A stretch of DNA of 64,000 nt from Azonexus sp. R2A61 (GCF_021401135.1 NZ_JACBFO010000003.1:1-64000); one strand, 5' to 3'. Shown: positions 29,693 to 39,425, counted from the first letter of the stretch. Notes: generated by a model from the sequence alone, not told the origin. Program-made: numbers and translations.

Positions 29693-30808
29693 ATGTCCGG
29701 GCTGCCGCGCGTCCTGATCGTCGACGATTCCCGGGTCGGCCGAGTCTCGCTGATGCAGCATGTGCGCGGCCACTTCGAGGTGCGCGAAGAGTCTGACGGC
29801 GAGTCCGCCTGGCAGACGCTGGTGCTGGATCAGTCGATCCGGGCCGTCGTTTCCGATCTGCAGATGCCGAAGATGGATGGCTTCGCATTGCTGGAGCGCT
29901 TGCGTGGCTCCAAGCTGCGACGGTTGCAGCAAATGCCGTTCATCCTGGTCTCCGGTGAGGAAAGTGAGGAAGAACGGGCAAAGGCCAGGACGCTGGGGGT
30001 TTCGGATTTCATCGGTAAAGGTTCGGGCAGTAACGAGATTCTGGCGCGTTTGAGCAATCTGCTGGCGTTGCAGGAGGCGAGGGAGAACGTTGAAGCGGGT
30101 CGCGATCACATGGTCAGCGATCCGGAGAGCGGACTCTATACCCGTAAGTATCTGGAGTTGCAGACGGCTCAGGCCTTGTCGCATGCGGCTCGACATGGTG
30201 GCGACGTCAGCGTGCTGGTGCTGGGCTTCGATGGTTTCGATGTGCTTTGCGGCTCTCTTGGTGCCGTGGTTGCCGACGAGGTGGCCAATCGTTTCGCAAA
30301 AATGCTTGCCGGAAAAATGCGGCACGAGGACAGTCTGGGTCATTTCGGTCCGGGTCAGTTTGCCGTTGTGTCTCCAGGAACAGCGCCGCAGTTCTGTGCG
30401 ACTTTTGCCGAGCGCGTGCGGCAGGCGGTTGAGGTGGCCAAGCTCAGCGTACAGGGGCAGACGGTGTCGTTGACAGTCAGCGTCGGTATGGCGAGTGTTC
30501 CGACGGACCTGGTCAGCTCTGCTGGCGCCTTGCTGGATCTGGCTGGCGAACGTATGCGTGCCGCCGAAATTGCGGGGGGAAATCGTACGGATTCGGGTGG
30601 GGTGCTTCCGGCAACTCGTCCGATTTCGCTTCAACATGCCGTCGAGCTGCTGCAGGCAGGGCGTTCAGGCGTGGTTCTGCCTCATCTTGAGGCTTTGTTG
30701 CATCAATTGCGCCCTTTGCTCGCGTTGATGGACAAGGAACTGAGCCTGAACCTGCCCGCGTCGCTCACGTCTCGCAGTGTTCAGCCGGATGACACAGAAA
30801 AAGAATAA
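29693..30808 (+). CDS. Response regulator with degenerate GGDEF domain
   Basis: Protein of 371 residues with an N-terminal receiver domain: acidic residues Asp11 and Asp12, phospho-acceptor Asp55 in VVSDLQMPKMDG, Ser87 and Lys109. A GGDEF-like domain follows (about 145-300), but the active-site loop reads GPGQF instead of GGDEF, so cyclase activity is unlikely; it may bind GTP or c-di-GMP or act by protein contact. The last 70 residues have no known domain. ATG 29693 follows the acuI stop by one base. No histidine kinase gene is adjacent. Confidence 0.87.
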   Translation: MSGLPRVLIVDDSRVGRVSLMQHVRGHFEVREESDGESAWQTLVLDQSIRAVVSDLQMPKMDGFALLERLRGSKLRRLQQMPFILVSGEESEEERAKARTLGVSDFIGKGSGSNEILARLSNLLALQEARENVEAGRDHMVSDPESGLYTRKYLELQTAQALSHAARHGGDVSVLVLGFDGFDVLCGSLGAVVADEVANRFAKMLAGKMRHEDSLGHFGPGQFAVVSPGTAPQFCATFAERVRQAVEVAKLSVQGQTVSLTVSVGMASVPTDLVSSAGALLDLAGERMRAAEIAGGNRTDSGGVLPATRPISLQHAVELLQAGRSGVVLPHLEALLHQLRPLLALMDKELSLNLPASLTSRSVQPDDTEKE

Positions 30809-30859
30809 GTCATTTTTCATGATTTCAAGTGCAGGAAAACTAAACGTAGAGGGAGTTTT

Positions 30860-32755
30860 ATGACGACGTACAAGGATTTTCACCAGTATTCGATCGAGAA
30901 ACCGAACGAGTTCTGGACGGAACAAGCGCAATTGATTGACTGGAAGGAGCCTTTCTCCCAGGTTTGTGATTACTCGAAACCGCCCTTCGTCAAATGGTTC
31001 GTCGGTGGCAAGACCAACCTCTGCCATAACGCGATCGACCGTCATGCGGCCAAGCGGCCGAACGACCGCGCGCTGATCTACATCTCCACCGAGACCAACG
31101 AGGAGAAGGTCTACTCCTTCGCCGAACTGCAGGCCGAAGTCGAGCGCATGGCGGCGATCTACAAGAGCCTCGGCGTCAAGAAGGGCGACCGCGTGCTGAT
31201 CTACATGCCGATGATCGCCCAGGCCGCCTTCGCGATCTTCGCCGCGGCGCGTATCGGCGCCATCCACTCGGTGGTGTTCGGCGGCTTCGCCTCCGGCTCG
31301 CTGGCGACCCGCATCGACGACGCCAAGCCGACGCTGATCGTCTCGGCCGATGCCGGCATGCGCGGCGGCAAGGCCGTGCCCTACAAGCACTTGCTGGACG
31401 AGGCCATCGAGCTGGCCGAGCACAAGCCGGCCAAGGTGCTGATGGTCAACCGCGGTCTCGATCCGGAATTCAACAAGGTCGCCGGGCGTGACGTCGACTA
31501 CGCGGCGCTGCGCGAGCAGTTCATCGACGCCAAGGTCGAGTGCGAATGGCTGGAATCCTCCGAGCCGTCCTACATCCTCTACACCTCCGGCACGACCGGC
31601 AAGCCGAAGGGCGTGCAGCGCGACACCGGCGGCTACGCCGTGGCGTTGGCCTCGTCGATGAAGCATATCTACTGTGGTGGCGAAGGCGAGACCTATTTCT
31701 CCACGTCCGACATCGGCTGGGTGGTCGGCCACTCCTACATCATCTACGGCCCGCTGATCGCCGGCATGGCGACGATCATGTACGAAGGCACGCCGCTGCG
31801 CCCCGATCCGGGCATCTGGTGGCAGATCGTCGAGAAGTACAAGGTCAACGTGATGTTCTCCGCGCCGACCGCCGCCCGCGTACTGAAGAAGCAGGATCCG
31901 GCGTACATGCACAAGTACGACCTGTCGTCCCTGAAGCACATCTTCATGGCCGGCGAGCCGCTGGATCAGCCGACGCACGAGTGGTTCCAGAACGAGACCG
32001 GCAAGCCGGTCATCGACAACTACTGGCAGACCGAAACCGGCTGGCCGATGCTGGCCGCGCTGCACGGTGTCGAGAAGACGCCGATCAAGTTCGGTTCGCC
32101 GTCCTTCCCGGTCTATGGCTACAACCTGAAGATTTTCCGCGAGGACGGTTCCGAGTGCGGCCCGAACGAGAAGGGCATCGCCGCCGTCGTGCCGCCGCTG
32201 CCGCCGGGCTGCCTGTCCACCGTCTGGGGCCAGGACGAGCGCTTCGTTTCGACCTACTTCACGCTGTTCAAGGAGCCGCTGGTCTACTCGTCCTACGACT
32301 GGGCGATCAAGGATGACGAGGGTTACTTCACCATCCTCGGCCGCACCGACGACGTCATCAACGTCGCCGGCCACCGCCTGGGCACCCGCGAAATCGAGGA
32401 AGCGATCCAGAACCACGCCGCCATCGCCGAAGTCGCCGTGGTCGGTGTCGAGGACAAGTTGAAGGGCCAGATGCCGATGGCCTTCGCCGTGGTCAAGGAC
32501 GCCGCCAAGATCGCCACGCCGGAACTGGTCAAGGCGCTGGAAAAGGAAGTCTTCGCCACCGTCGACGGCATCCTTGGCGCCATCGCCCGTCCGGCCCGCG
32601 TACATTTCGTCGTTGGCCTGCCGAAGACCCGTTCCGGCAAGATGCTGCGCCGTTCCCTGCAGGCGCTGGCCGAAGGCCGTGATCCGGGCGATCTGACGAC
32701 GATCGAGGACCCGTCCACGCTGGAAAACATCAAGAAGCTGCTGGTCGCCGGTTAA
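30860..32755 (+). CDS. prpE: Propionyl-CoA synthetase
   Basis: AMP-forming acyl-CoA ligase making propionyl-CoA from propionate (the closely related acetyl-CoA synthetase is the alternative). The 631 residues fit PrpE. Motifs: YTSGTTGKPKGVQRDTGGYA, whose QRDTGGYA extension is PrpE-like; DNYWQTETGWPM; GRTDDVINVAGHRLGTREIE; and the C-terminal TRSGKMLRR whose lysine is the adenylation and acetylation site. Start ATG with GAGGG upstream. A clear terminator follows. With acuI it suggests propionyl-CoA supply. Confidence 0.9.
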   Translation: MTTYKDFHQYSIEKPNEFWTEQAQLIDWKEPFSQVCDYSKPPFVKWFVGGKTNLCHNAIDRHAAKRPNDRALIYISTETNEEKVYSFAELQAEVERMAAIYKSLGVKKGDRVLIYMPMIAQAAFAIFAAARIGAIHSVVFGGFASGSLATRIDDAKPTLIVSADAGMRGGKAVPYKHLLDEAIELAEHKPAKVLMVNRGLDPEFNKVAGRDVDYAALREQFIDAKVECEWLESSEPSYILYTSGTTGKPKGVQRDTGGYAVALASSMKHIYCGGEGETYFSTSDIGWVVGHSYIIYGPLIAGMATIMYEGTPLRPDPGIWWQIVEKYKVNVMFSAPTAARVLKKQDPAYMHKYDLSSLKHIFMAGEPLDQPTHEWFQNETGKPVIDNYWQTETGWPMLAALHGVEKTPIKFGSPSFPVYGYNLKIFREDGSECGPNEKGIAAVVPPLPPGCLSTVWGQDERFVSTYFTLFKEPLVYSSYDWAIKDDEGYFTILGRTDDVINVAGHRLGTREIEEAIQNHAAIAEVAVVGVEDKLKGQMPMAFAVVKDAAKIATPELVKALEKEVFATVDGILGAIARPARVHFVVGLPKTRSGKMLRRSLQALAEGRDPGDLTTIEDPSTLENIKKLLVAG

Positions 32756-32778
32756 GCCGCTTGCTTGGTGCAATAGTG

Positions 32779-32815
32779 AAAAGGCTCGCCGATGCAGATC
32801 GGTGGGCCTTTTTAT
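32779..32815 (+). terminator. prpE terminator
   Basis: AAAAGGCTCGCCGAT (32779-32793) pairs with ATCGGTGGGCCTTTTT (from 32798), loop GCAG, with one G-T pair and ending in a T run. It lies 24 bases after the prpE stop. Confidence 0.85.
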
Positions 32816-32888
32816 TGACACTTGTAAGAATATCCATGAGGGGCGGGTGTTAGAATTTTTCCTTGCCTGAACCGCTGAATCCGCCTTC

Positions 32889-34397
32889 ATGATTTACGAA
32901 ACCGTAGCCGCCGTTGATTTGGGATCGAACAGTTTTCGATTGCAGGTCGGTCGGGTTGTGGACGATCAGATTTATCCGCTTGATTCGCTCAAAGAGCCGG
33001 TTCGTTTGGCTTCCGGATTGACACAAGACAAGCGCCTTGATGCTGCGGCCAGGGCGCGCGCCCTGGAGGCCTTGAAACGTTTTGGCGAGCGTCTGCGAGG
33101 GATGGAGTCCGGGGCGGTGCGGGCTGTCGCAACCAATACCTTGCGCGTGGCCAAGGATGCCTCCGAATTCCTGCCTCAGGCCGAGGCGGCCCTCGGTTTT
33201 CCAATCGAGGTGATTGCGGGCCGGGAAGAAGCACGGCTGATTTATCTGGGGGCCTCACATTCGTTGCCGACAGCTGCGCATAAGCGTCTTGTCGTGGATA
33301 TCGGCGGTGGTTCGACTGAGTTCGTCATCGGCAAACGCCATGAGCCGCAGTTGATGGAATCCCTGTACATGGGATGCGTCAGCTTCACATTGAAGTATTT
33401 TCCAGATCGCCGAATCGACAAGAAGCGTTTTCGCGAGGCGCAGGCGGCGGCGGCCAAGGAAATCGAACTGATTGCCAGCGATTACCAGCGCTTGGGCTGG
33501 AAGGAGGCGGTCGGTTCTTCGGGGTCGGCTCGCGCCATTGCCGACCTGCTTGAGCTGAATGGCTTGAATCCCGGTGGGGATAGCGGGATTACCCGGGAAG
33601 GTCTGGACCGTCTGTGTTCCATGCTGCTGCGTGCAGGTAGTGCCGAAAACCTGAACCTGAAAGGGGTCAAGACCGATCGTCTGCCGGTGTTGCCGGGGGG
33701 GATTGCGATCATGTCGGCGATCTTCGAGCAATTCGACATTGATCGCATGACCTATGCCGATGGCGCCTTGCGCTTGGGGGTGCTCTACGATCTGCTTGGA
33801 CGCTTCCATCACCATGACATGCGCGATGCGACGGTCAGGCAGTTCCGTCGCCGCTATCAGGTCGAGGGCGATCAGGTTGAACGCGTGGAAGCGACGGCCC
33901 TCTCCGCGCTGACCCAGCTTTGTGCGGGGGCTCCGTTCGAAGAGGATGTCCAGTTCTTGTCGTGGGCTTGCCGTTTGCACGAGATTGGTATTTCGATCGC
34001 CCATAATGCCTATCACAAGCACGGTGCCTATATCCTGACCTATGCCGACATGCCCGGATTCTCGAAAAAAGACCAAGCAAGGCTGGCAATGCTGGTGCTT
34101 GGGCATCGGGGAAAACTGGAAAAGCTGGGTGCCCTGCCTGCGGTCGACACGCTCTGGAAGCTGGTTTTCTGCCTCCGGCTTGCGGTTGCCCTGCATCGGA
34201 CACGCGATGATCGAGCTTTGCCCGCCTGGCAGGTCAGGGGGACGGAAAAGGGGTTTGCCCTTGAGTTGCCGGCGGAGTGGCTCCGCAGCAATCCTTGGAC
34301 GGCCGCGGCATTGGGTGAAGAGGCGGTGGTCTGGCGGCAGGTCGGTCGGGAGTTTCTGGTACGCCAAAAAAGTATCAGGTCGGCAGTTTCCGCCTAG
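32889..34397 (+). CDS. ppx: Exopolyphosphatase (Ppx/GppA family)
   Basis: Releases phosphate from the ends of polyphosphate, or in the GppA variant hydrolyses pppGpp. The 502 residues have the ASKHA-type phosphate motif AAVDLGSNSFRLQVGR, then IAGREEARLIYLG, VVDIGGGSTEFVIG and a C-terminal HD-like helical region with HEIGISIAHNAYHKHGAYI. Length and the C-terminal domain favour Ppx. No ppk gene is adjacent within the window. The TetR gene ends convergently, overlapping by 4 bases. Confidence 0.92.
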   Translation: MIYETVAAVDLGSNSFRLQVGRVVDDQIYPLDSLKEPVRLASGLTQDKRLDAAARARALEALKRFGERLRGMESGAVRAVATNTLRVAKDASEFLPQAEAALGFPIEVIAGREEARLIYLGASHSLPTAAHKRLVVDIGGGSTEFVIGKRHEPQLMESLYMGCVSFTLKYFPDRRIDKKRFREAQAAAAKEIELIASDYQRLGWKEAVGSSGSARAIADLLELNGLNPGGDSGITREGLDRLCSMLLRAGSAENLNLKGVKTDRLPVLPGGIAIMSAIFEQFDIDRMTYADGALRLGVLYDLLGRFHHHDMRDATVRQFRRRYQVEGDQVERVEATALSALTQLCAGAPFEEDVQFLSWACRLHEIGISIAHNAYHKHGAYILTYADMPGFSKKDQARLAMLVLGHRGKLEKLGALPAVDTLWKLVFCLRLAVALHRTRDDRALPAWQVRGTEKGFALELPAEWLRSNPWTAAALGEEAVVWRQVGREFLVRQKSIRSAVSA

Positions 34398-35017
34398 GTT
34401 TCGACGATACGCTGAGCGATGCGTTGCTTGATCTCGAGTAGATTGTTGTCGAATCCGTCGTAGTGCATCAGCGAGAGACCGAATACGCAGGCATAGAGCA
34501 GCAGGCTACGACTTTTGGCCTCGCTGTCGCTCATTCCGCTCGCGGTAAACAGGCGGCGCGTGCATTCGAGGCGGTACAGATCCACGGATTCGACAACGCC
34601 GGCAGCATTGGCGTCACGACGTGCCCAGTCTCGAATGGCCAGTTCGATCGACATGCCTTTTCTGTTACGGCTGGCCCCGTAAACCTCAATGGCGTAATGC
34701 AGTTGTTCACGTTCGTGTCCAGGCTGGACGGCCGTGGTTTTTTCGATGTCCCGGATGCGTCCGGCCCGCCAGCGTTCGAGCACTGCGTCGAGCAGCGCCT
34801 GGCGATCCTTGAAGTGCCAATAGAAGCTGCCCTTGGTGACGCCGCAGCGCTTGGCCAGCACCTCGACGCGGAGGCCGGAGATGCCTTCTTTGGCGAGTAC
34901 ATCGGTTGCCATGTCGACCCAACGCTCCTGGTCGAGCTGGGTGCGTACCGTCGACGCCTTGCGCGTCTTTCCTGAAGGTGTGATAGTGCTAGAGGTCTTG
35001 ACAGCGGCTTTTTCCAT
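34394..35017 (-). CDS. TetR-family transcriptional regulator
   Basis: DNA-binding repressor of 207 residues. The helix-turn-helix spans about 50-70 ([20 protein letters not shown]); the rest is the ligand and dimer domain, with no recognised ligand motif. It is divergent from etfBA, and two palindromes lie between (35015-35052), the first covering its own start codon. This strongly suggests it represses itself and etfBA. An acyl-CoA ligand would fit the target but is a guess. Lys/Thr/Ser-rich disordered residues precede the DNA-binding domain. Confidence 0.9.
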   Translation of the reverse strand: MEKAAVKTSSTITPSGKTRKASTVRTQLDQERWVDMATDVLAKEGISGLRVEVLAKRCGVTKGSFYWHFKDRQALLDAVLERWRAGRIRDIEKTTAVQPGHEREQLHYAIEVYGASRNRKGMSIELAIRDWARRDANAAGVVESVDLYRLECTRRLFTASGMSDSEAKSRSLLLYACVFGLSLMHYDGFDNNLLEIKQRIAQRIVET

Positions 35018-35052
35018 ACGCTACCGTATGCTTCCCATACGACACAGTATGG
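35015..35052. promoter_or_regulatory. Double operator between tetR and etfB
   Basis: Two related palindromes, CATACGCTACCGTATG (35015-35030) and CCATACGACACAGTATGG (35035-35052), have arms CATAC and GTATG in both and centres 21 bases apart (two helical turns). The first overlaps the TetR start codon. The spacing suits two dimers on one DNA face. Confidence 0.82.
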
Positions 35053-35130
35053 TCATTGTGCGGCGTGGGTTGGTCGCTGTCAAACGCCGTCATGGTTTGC
35101 TGGAATAGTCTGACCAAAGAGGAGAGTCCT

Positions 35131-35880
35131 GTGAAAATTCTGGTTCCCGTCAAGCGGGTAATCGACTACAACGTCAAGGTCCGCGTCAAGGCTGATGGAA
35201 GCGGCGTGGATCTTGCAAACGTCAAGATGAGCATGAATCCGTTCGACGAAATTGCTGTCGAGGAAGCTGTTCGTCTCAAAGAAGCTGGCGTGGCAACGGA
35301 GGTCGTCGTGGTTTCCTGTGGTGTCACTGCGGCCCAGGAAACCCTGCGTACGGCCATGGCGATCGGCGCCGACCGCGGCTTGCTGGTCGAAACCGATGTT
35401 GAATTGCAGCCACTGGCTGTGGCTAAGCTGCTCAAGGCCGTCTGCGACCGGGAACTGCCCCAGCTTGTGATCTGTGGCAAACAGGCGATCGACGATGATG
35501 CCAATCAGACCGGCCAGATGCTGGCGGCACTCGCCGGGTGGCCGCAGGCAACGTTTGCGTCCAAGGTGGTTGTGGCTGATGCACGGGCTGTGGTTACGCG
35601 TGAAATTGACGGTGGCCTCGAAACCTTGAAAATCACGTTACCTGCTGTTGTCACGACGGATTTGCGTCTGAACGAACCTCGGTATGCGACTTTGCCCAAT
35701 ATCATGAAGGCAAAGAAAAAGCCGCTGGATGTGCTTACGCCGGATGTGCTTGGCGTTGATGTGGCACCTCGTCTGACGACGATCAGGGTTGTCGAGCCGG
35801 CGGGGCGTTCGGCTGGTGTCAAGGTCGCTGACGTTGGCGAGCTGGTGGCGAAACTCAAGAATGAAGCAAAGGTGATCTGA
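35131..35880 (+). CDS. etfB: Electron transfer flavoprotein beta subunit
   Basis: Beta subunit of ETF, which carries electrons from acyl-CoA dehydrogenases to the quinone pool through ETF:quinone oxidoreductase. The 249 residues begin [35 protein letters not shown] and the signature region with [16 protein letters not shown] and [12 protein letters not shown] are present. The GTG at 35131 follows AGAGGAG; upstream in-frame codons lack a ribosome site and similarity. Regulated probably by the adjacent TetR protein. The stop overlaps etfA (TGATG). Confidence 0.96.
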   Translation: MKILVPVKRVIDYNVKVRVKADGSGVDLANVKMSMNPFDEIAVEEAVRLKEAGVATEVVVVSCGVTAAQETLRTAMAIGADRGLLVETDVELQPLAVAKLLKAVCDRELPQLVICGKQAIDDDANQTGQMLAALAGWPQATFASKVVVADARAVVTREIDGGLETLKITLPAVVTTDLRLNEPRYATLPNIMKAKKKPLDVLTPDVLGVDVAPRLTTIRVVEPAGRSAGVKVADVGELVAKLKNEAKVI

Positions 35881-36812
35881 TGGCTATTCTTGTCATTGCT
35901 GAACACGACCAGGGAAAGGTCAAGTCCGCCACGCTCAATACGCTGTCCGCAGCGCAGAAGATTGGTGGGAATATCCACGTTTTGGTTGCCGGCTCCGATT
36001 GTGCTGCTGTCGCACAACAGATTTCCGGTTTAAGTGGTGTGAGCAAGGTGCTGGTGGCGGATGCGCCTCACTATGCCGAGCAGACTGCCGAAAATCTGGC
36101 TGCGCTGGTGGTCGGGCTGAGCGGCGGTTATGGTCATATCCTGGCGCCGGCTTCTTCCTTCGGCAAGAATTTATTACCGCGAATCGCTGCTGTGCTGGAT
36201 GTGGCACAGATTTCAGATATCGTTGCTGTCGAAGGGGCCGATACTTTCGTGCGCCCGATATACGCTGGGAATGCATTGGCGACGGTGCGAAGCGTTGATC
36301 CAATCAAGGTCGTTTCGGTTCGTACCACAGCGTTCGATCCGGTCGGCTCGGGGGCGTCGGCTGAGCTTGAAAATATTTCGCCGGTTGCTGCGACGGGACA
36401 GGTGGAAATGCTGGGGCGCGAGCTGACCAAATCTGAGCGTCCCGAACTCGGTGCGGCCCAGATCATCGTTTCCGGTGGTCGGGGTCTTGGCAGTGGTGAG
36501 AATTACCACAGCCTTCTTGAGCCGCTGGCTGACAAACTCGGCGCCGCACTGGGAGCGTCCCGGGCGGCTGTGGACGCGGGGTTCGTACCGAATGACTTTC
36601 AGGTCGGGCAAACCGGCAAGATTGTTGCTCCCCAGTTGTATCTGGCCATAGGGATTTCTGGTGCAATTCAGCACCTGGCCGGCATGAAGGATTCCAAGGT
36701 GATCGTTGCCATCAACAAGGATCCGGATGCGCCGATTTTCCAAGTGGCCGATTATGGTCTGGTCGCTGATCTTTTTGAGGTGGTTCCGCAACTGGTTCAG
36801 GCACTCGGCTAA
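35880..36812 (+). CDS. etfA: Electron transfer flavoprotein alpha subunit
   Basis: Alpha subunit of ETF, binding FAD. The 310 residues match the family length. N-terminal [19 protein letters not shown], the FAD domain with [15 protein letters not shown], the [16 protein letters not shown] motif and the [20 protein letters not shown] signature are all present. It forms an operon with etfB. No acyl-CoA dehydrogenase or ETF-QO gene is adjacent, so the dehydrogenase partner lies elsewhere. Confidence 0.97.
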   Translation: MAILVIAEHDQGKVKSATLNTLSAAQKIGGNIHVLVAGSDCAAVAQQISGLSGVSKVLVADAPHYAEQTAENLAALVVGLSGGYGHILAPASSFGKNLLPRIAAVLDVAQISDIVAVEGADTFVRPIYAGNALATVRSVDPIKVVSVRTTAFDPVGSGASAELENISPVAATGQVEMLGRELTKSERPELGAAQIIVSGGRGLGSGENYHSLLEPLADKLGAALGASRAAVDAGFVPNDFQVGQTGKIVAPQLYLAIGISGAIQHLAGMKDSKVIVAINKDPDAPIFQVADYGLVADLFEVVPQLVQALG

Positions 36813-36821
36813 AATGGCCAT

Positions 36822-37487
36822 GTGAATCTGACCGATAACCTGTTGGGCGAAGCATGGTACTGGGTGGCTTGGGCCATCTGGATACCTTGCTTCGCCTTTT
36901 CTGTTTGGGCTGCTCCTTGGGGGCGTCTGAAGGTGTCCGAGCAGTCGAATCTTTGGTTGGGCATGATCGTTCTTCTGACTTTGGTCTGGAGCTTAAAGGC
37001 GGGCGTCAAGCCAGGTTTGACCTTGCATCTGCTGGGTGCCAATCTGTTTACCTTGGCATTTGGCCCTCACCTTGCCTTTGTTGGGTTGTGCCTGGTGTTG
37101 CTGGGGGTGACGTTGAACGGTGCTGCCGGGCACTTCGCCTATGCCTTGAACGCGCTGCTGTTGGCAGGGTGTGGCGTTCTTTTGAGCCATTTCTTGTTCA
37201 GGATTTTCTCGTCCTTCCTGCCCAGACATTTCTTTGTTTATGTATTTATCAATAGTTTTATTTCTTCGGCCATTGTTGTTGTTTTGATAGGCGTTGTCTC
37301 AACGGCTCTGCTATCCGCTGCTCAAGTTTATGAAATTTCATATTTATTTGATGAGTACTTGCCTTATTTTCTGCTATTGGCATTTTCGGAGGCCTGGCTC
37401 AGTGGCATGCTCATGACGCTTTTTGTCATCTATCGGCCGCAATGGGTTAGTTCGTTTGAAGATTCTCGTTATCTATCCGGCAAATAA
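36822..37487 (+). CDS. CbiM-like energy-coupling factor permease
   Basis: Integral membrane protein of 221 residues with about six hydrophobic helices, matching the CbiM-related ECF transporter permeases common in betaproteobacteria: SEQSNLWLG, WSLKAGVKPGLTLHLLGAN, GVTLNGAAGHFAYALNALL, FDEYLPYFLLLAFSEAWLSG and VIYRPQWV. The CbiM family moves cobalt or nickel; substrate here is not known and no ECF ATPase is adjacent. GTG start 9 bases after etfA. GC content falls from here into the next gene, with T-rich stretches near 37230-37390. Confidence 0.75.
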   Translation: MNLTDNLLGEAWYWVAWAIWIPCFAFSVWAAPWGRLKVSEQSNLWLGMIVLLTLVWSLKAGVKPGLTLHLLGANLFTLAFGPHLAFVGLCLVLLGVTLNGAAGHFAYALNALLLAGCGVLLSHFLFRIFSSFLPRHFFVYVFINSFISSAIVVVLIGVVSTALLSAAQVYEISYLFDEYLPYFLLLAFSEAWLSGMLMTLFVIYRPQWVSSFEDSRYLSGK

Positions 37488-37529
37488 GCGCTACAATTCA
37501 GAAAAATTTTGTCATTGAGGGCTGAGTCG

Positions 37530-39278
37530 TTGAATCGACGGGTTTTCCATGTTCTGCTTTGTGTCTTTGGGCTGGCTGTTTCTAGCCAGGTGTCGGCTAT
37601 TGGGCTGGGGGAGTTGCGAGGGCAGGCCGCACTCGGTGACAAGCTCAAATTGCGTGTCGATTTACTGGGCATTGGCAAGCCTTTGCTGGATGCGAGCTGT
37701 TTTCGGTTGATTCGACCGAAAGGCGGCGACTTGCCTTGGTTGCGTCAGGCCGATCTGGCCGTGCAGCAGGGAACCCCGCCTTATCTAGAGATCACGTCGA
37801 ATGCGCCTTTGCGTGAGCCGGTGATACAAATTGCGGTTGCGGTTGGTTGCGGGCAGGATTTGAACCGCGAATATACATTGCTCGCTTCCCCGCGTTTTGC
37901 CGCTGATCCGGAGCAAGAGCCGGGCGTCCCCGCCGTAAAACTCGAAAAAGCCCAGGCGGCGCAACGCCTGAAACCTTCGGTCGGGGGGCGGAGCAAGGAG
38001 GCGAAGGCGACAAAGGCGGTTCCGCGGGAGGCTCGTGTTACGCCTGATTCTCCAATTCCGCCGGCCACCAATTCTGCCATGCCGAGCGGAGATCGTTTGT
38101 TGCTCTCGAGCGGCGTGATTGCCGGCGATCCTGCGCTGGCGCTGACTGATGTTTTGGCCCCATTGGCTCCTGATAGTGAGACGCTTGCCGCGCAGCGCGA
38201 AATGCTTCGTCTGGAATTTCGCATGTTGATGGCGCTTCAGGAGCAAGCCACCAATCAGCTGGAAGCAGCGGAGAAGCTGCGTGCCATGGAGTCTACGTTG
38301 GGGGAGCTAAAGGCCAAGGCCGACGGTCTTGTTCGGCAGACCGAGAATGTTCCACCGGCCGGCGTGCCTCCTCAGCAAGTGCTCCCTTCGCCACAATCGC
38401 CGCAAGAAGACGATTCGCTGTTTTCCGACTGGGGGTTGTACGGCCTGTTGCTTGGCGTTGTGCTCGGCGGCGCAGGATGGCTCCTCTGGAAACGGCGTCG
38501 TACTGACGATGATGGTGATTATCCTTTGCCGCATGCAGGGCAGGTCATTTCCAGCGAATATGATGGGCATGCGGTAGTTCCGAGGGCAGATGAAGGCGAG
38601 GCCGAGGTCGACTTGCCGGTCGATGCTGCGACTGGTGGGCCTCTGCCGGTTGATGTCGAACTTGATGGTGGTGCTCGTGCCATACAGGATTCGCCAGTCG
38701 GGAAAGCGACGATGGCAGGTGCGGCCGATTCACTGCTGTCGATTAGTGCTACTACGGTCGACGAGCATTTTGAAGCCAATCCCGTTATGGAACTGGCTGA
38801 CATCATGCTTTCGTTCGGTCGAGTGAAGGGGGCTGCTCAAGCCTTGCAGGAATATATCGATAACAATCCCCAGGAGGCACTGCAGCCCTGGATTCGTTTG
38901 ATGGATGTTTATCGGATGGCGGGCATGCGGGATGAGTTCGAAGCGGTTTCCCGCAACCTCAATCAGAACTTCAACGTCGAGGTGCAGCGCTGGGAGGCTG
39001 CGCAAGCGGTCGACCTCGATCTGGATTCGCCGGTGCAGGAAGCTGAGGATTCCGCGTTACGCAAACCCCAGGGGCTTGAAGATATGCCACGAATTATGGC
39101 AACGGTCGCTGAGTTGTGGCAGGAGGGCGATGTTGTTGGGTATCTCTATCAATTGTTACGTGACAATCGGGGTGGGCAGCGCCTGGGTTTTGCCCTGCCG
39201 GTGGTTGAGGAGATTCTCTTCCTGATCGAGTTGAAAGAGACGGTCAATCGCATGGGACCGGGTGATGCGGCAGGCTGA
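37530..39278 (+). CDS. FimV/TspA-like cell-pole protein
   Basis: Protein of 582 residues. A signal peptide ends near QVSA (about 23). An N-terminal FimV-type domain begins AIGLGELRGQAALGDKLKL. A Pro/Ala/Lys-rich linker with a coiled coil (about 220-275) is followed by a transmembrane helix (about 303-322) and an acidic cytoplasmic part with a TPR-like stretch (NPVMELADIMLSFGRVKGAA). FimV proteins organise type IV pili and polar assemblies. TTG at 37530 is chosen: it follows GAGG at good spacing and gives a clean signal peptide. Lower GC than the flanks. Confidence 0.75.
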   Translation: MNRRVFHVLLCVFGLAVSSQVSAIGLGELRGQAALGDKLKLRVDLLGIGKPLLDASCFRLIRPKGGDLPWLRQADLAVQQGTPPYLEITSNAPLREPVIQIAVAVGCGQDLNREYTLLASPRFAADPEQEPGVPAVKLEKAQAAQRLKPSVGGRSKEAKATKAVPREARVTPDSPIPPATNSAMPSGDRLLLSSGVIAGDPALALTDVLAPLAPDSETLAAQREMLRLEFRMLMALQEQATNQLEAAEKLRAMESTLGELKAKADGLVRQTENVPPAGVPPQQVLPSPQSPQEDDSLFSDWGLYGLLLGVVLGGAGWLLWKRRRTDDDGDYPLPHAGQVISSEYDGHAVVPRADEGEAEVDLPVDAATGGPLPVDVELDGGARAIQDSPVGKATMAGAADSLLSISATTVDEHFEANPVMELADIMLSFGRVKGAAQALQEYIDNNPQEALQPWIRLMDVYRMAGMRDEFEAVSRNLNQNFNVEVQRWEAAQAVDLDLDSPVQEAEDSALRKPQGLEDMPRIMATVAELWQEGDVVGYLYQLLRDNRGGQRLGFALPVVEEILFLIELKETVNRMGPGDAAG

Positions 39279-39303
39279 TTTCTGATTGGCGATTGCCTGT
39301 ACG

Positions 39304-39330
39304 AAAAGCGGCCTATTTCGGGTCGCTTTT
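39304..39330 (+). terminator. Terminator after the FimV-like gene
   Basis: AAAAGCGGCC (39304-39313) pairs with GGGTCGCTTTT (39320-39330) with one mismatch or bulge, loop TATTTC, followed by GTTTTT. It separates the FimV-like gene from the rpsF promoter. Confidence 0.6.
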
Positions 39331-39359
39331 GTTTTTCTGCTGTGCAGTTCTGATATAAT
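39329..39359 (+). promoter_or_regulatory. Promoter of the rpsF operon
   Basis: Extended -10 TGATATAAT ends at 39359 (TATAAT 39354-39359), a perfect -10 hexamer. A weak -35 (TTGTTT at 39329-39334 or GTTTTT nearer) precedes it. It reads into rpsF about 65 bases downstream. Confidence 0.65.
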
Positions 39360-39425
39360 CGCGGGCTTTTCAACCTTGCCCTACCGCAAACGCATGGCGG
39401 AGGGTTCATCCCAAAAGGAGTTTGC

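Noticed and set aside
32815..32888. TTGACA at 32815 as a full ppx promoter
   Set aside because: No -10 hexamer lies at a spacing of 16-18 bases; the site overlaps the prpE terminator end.
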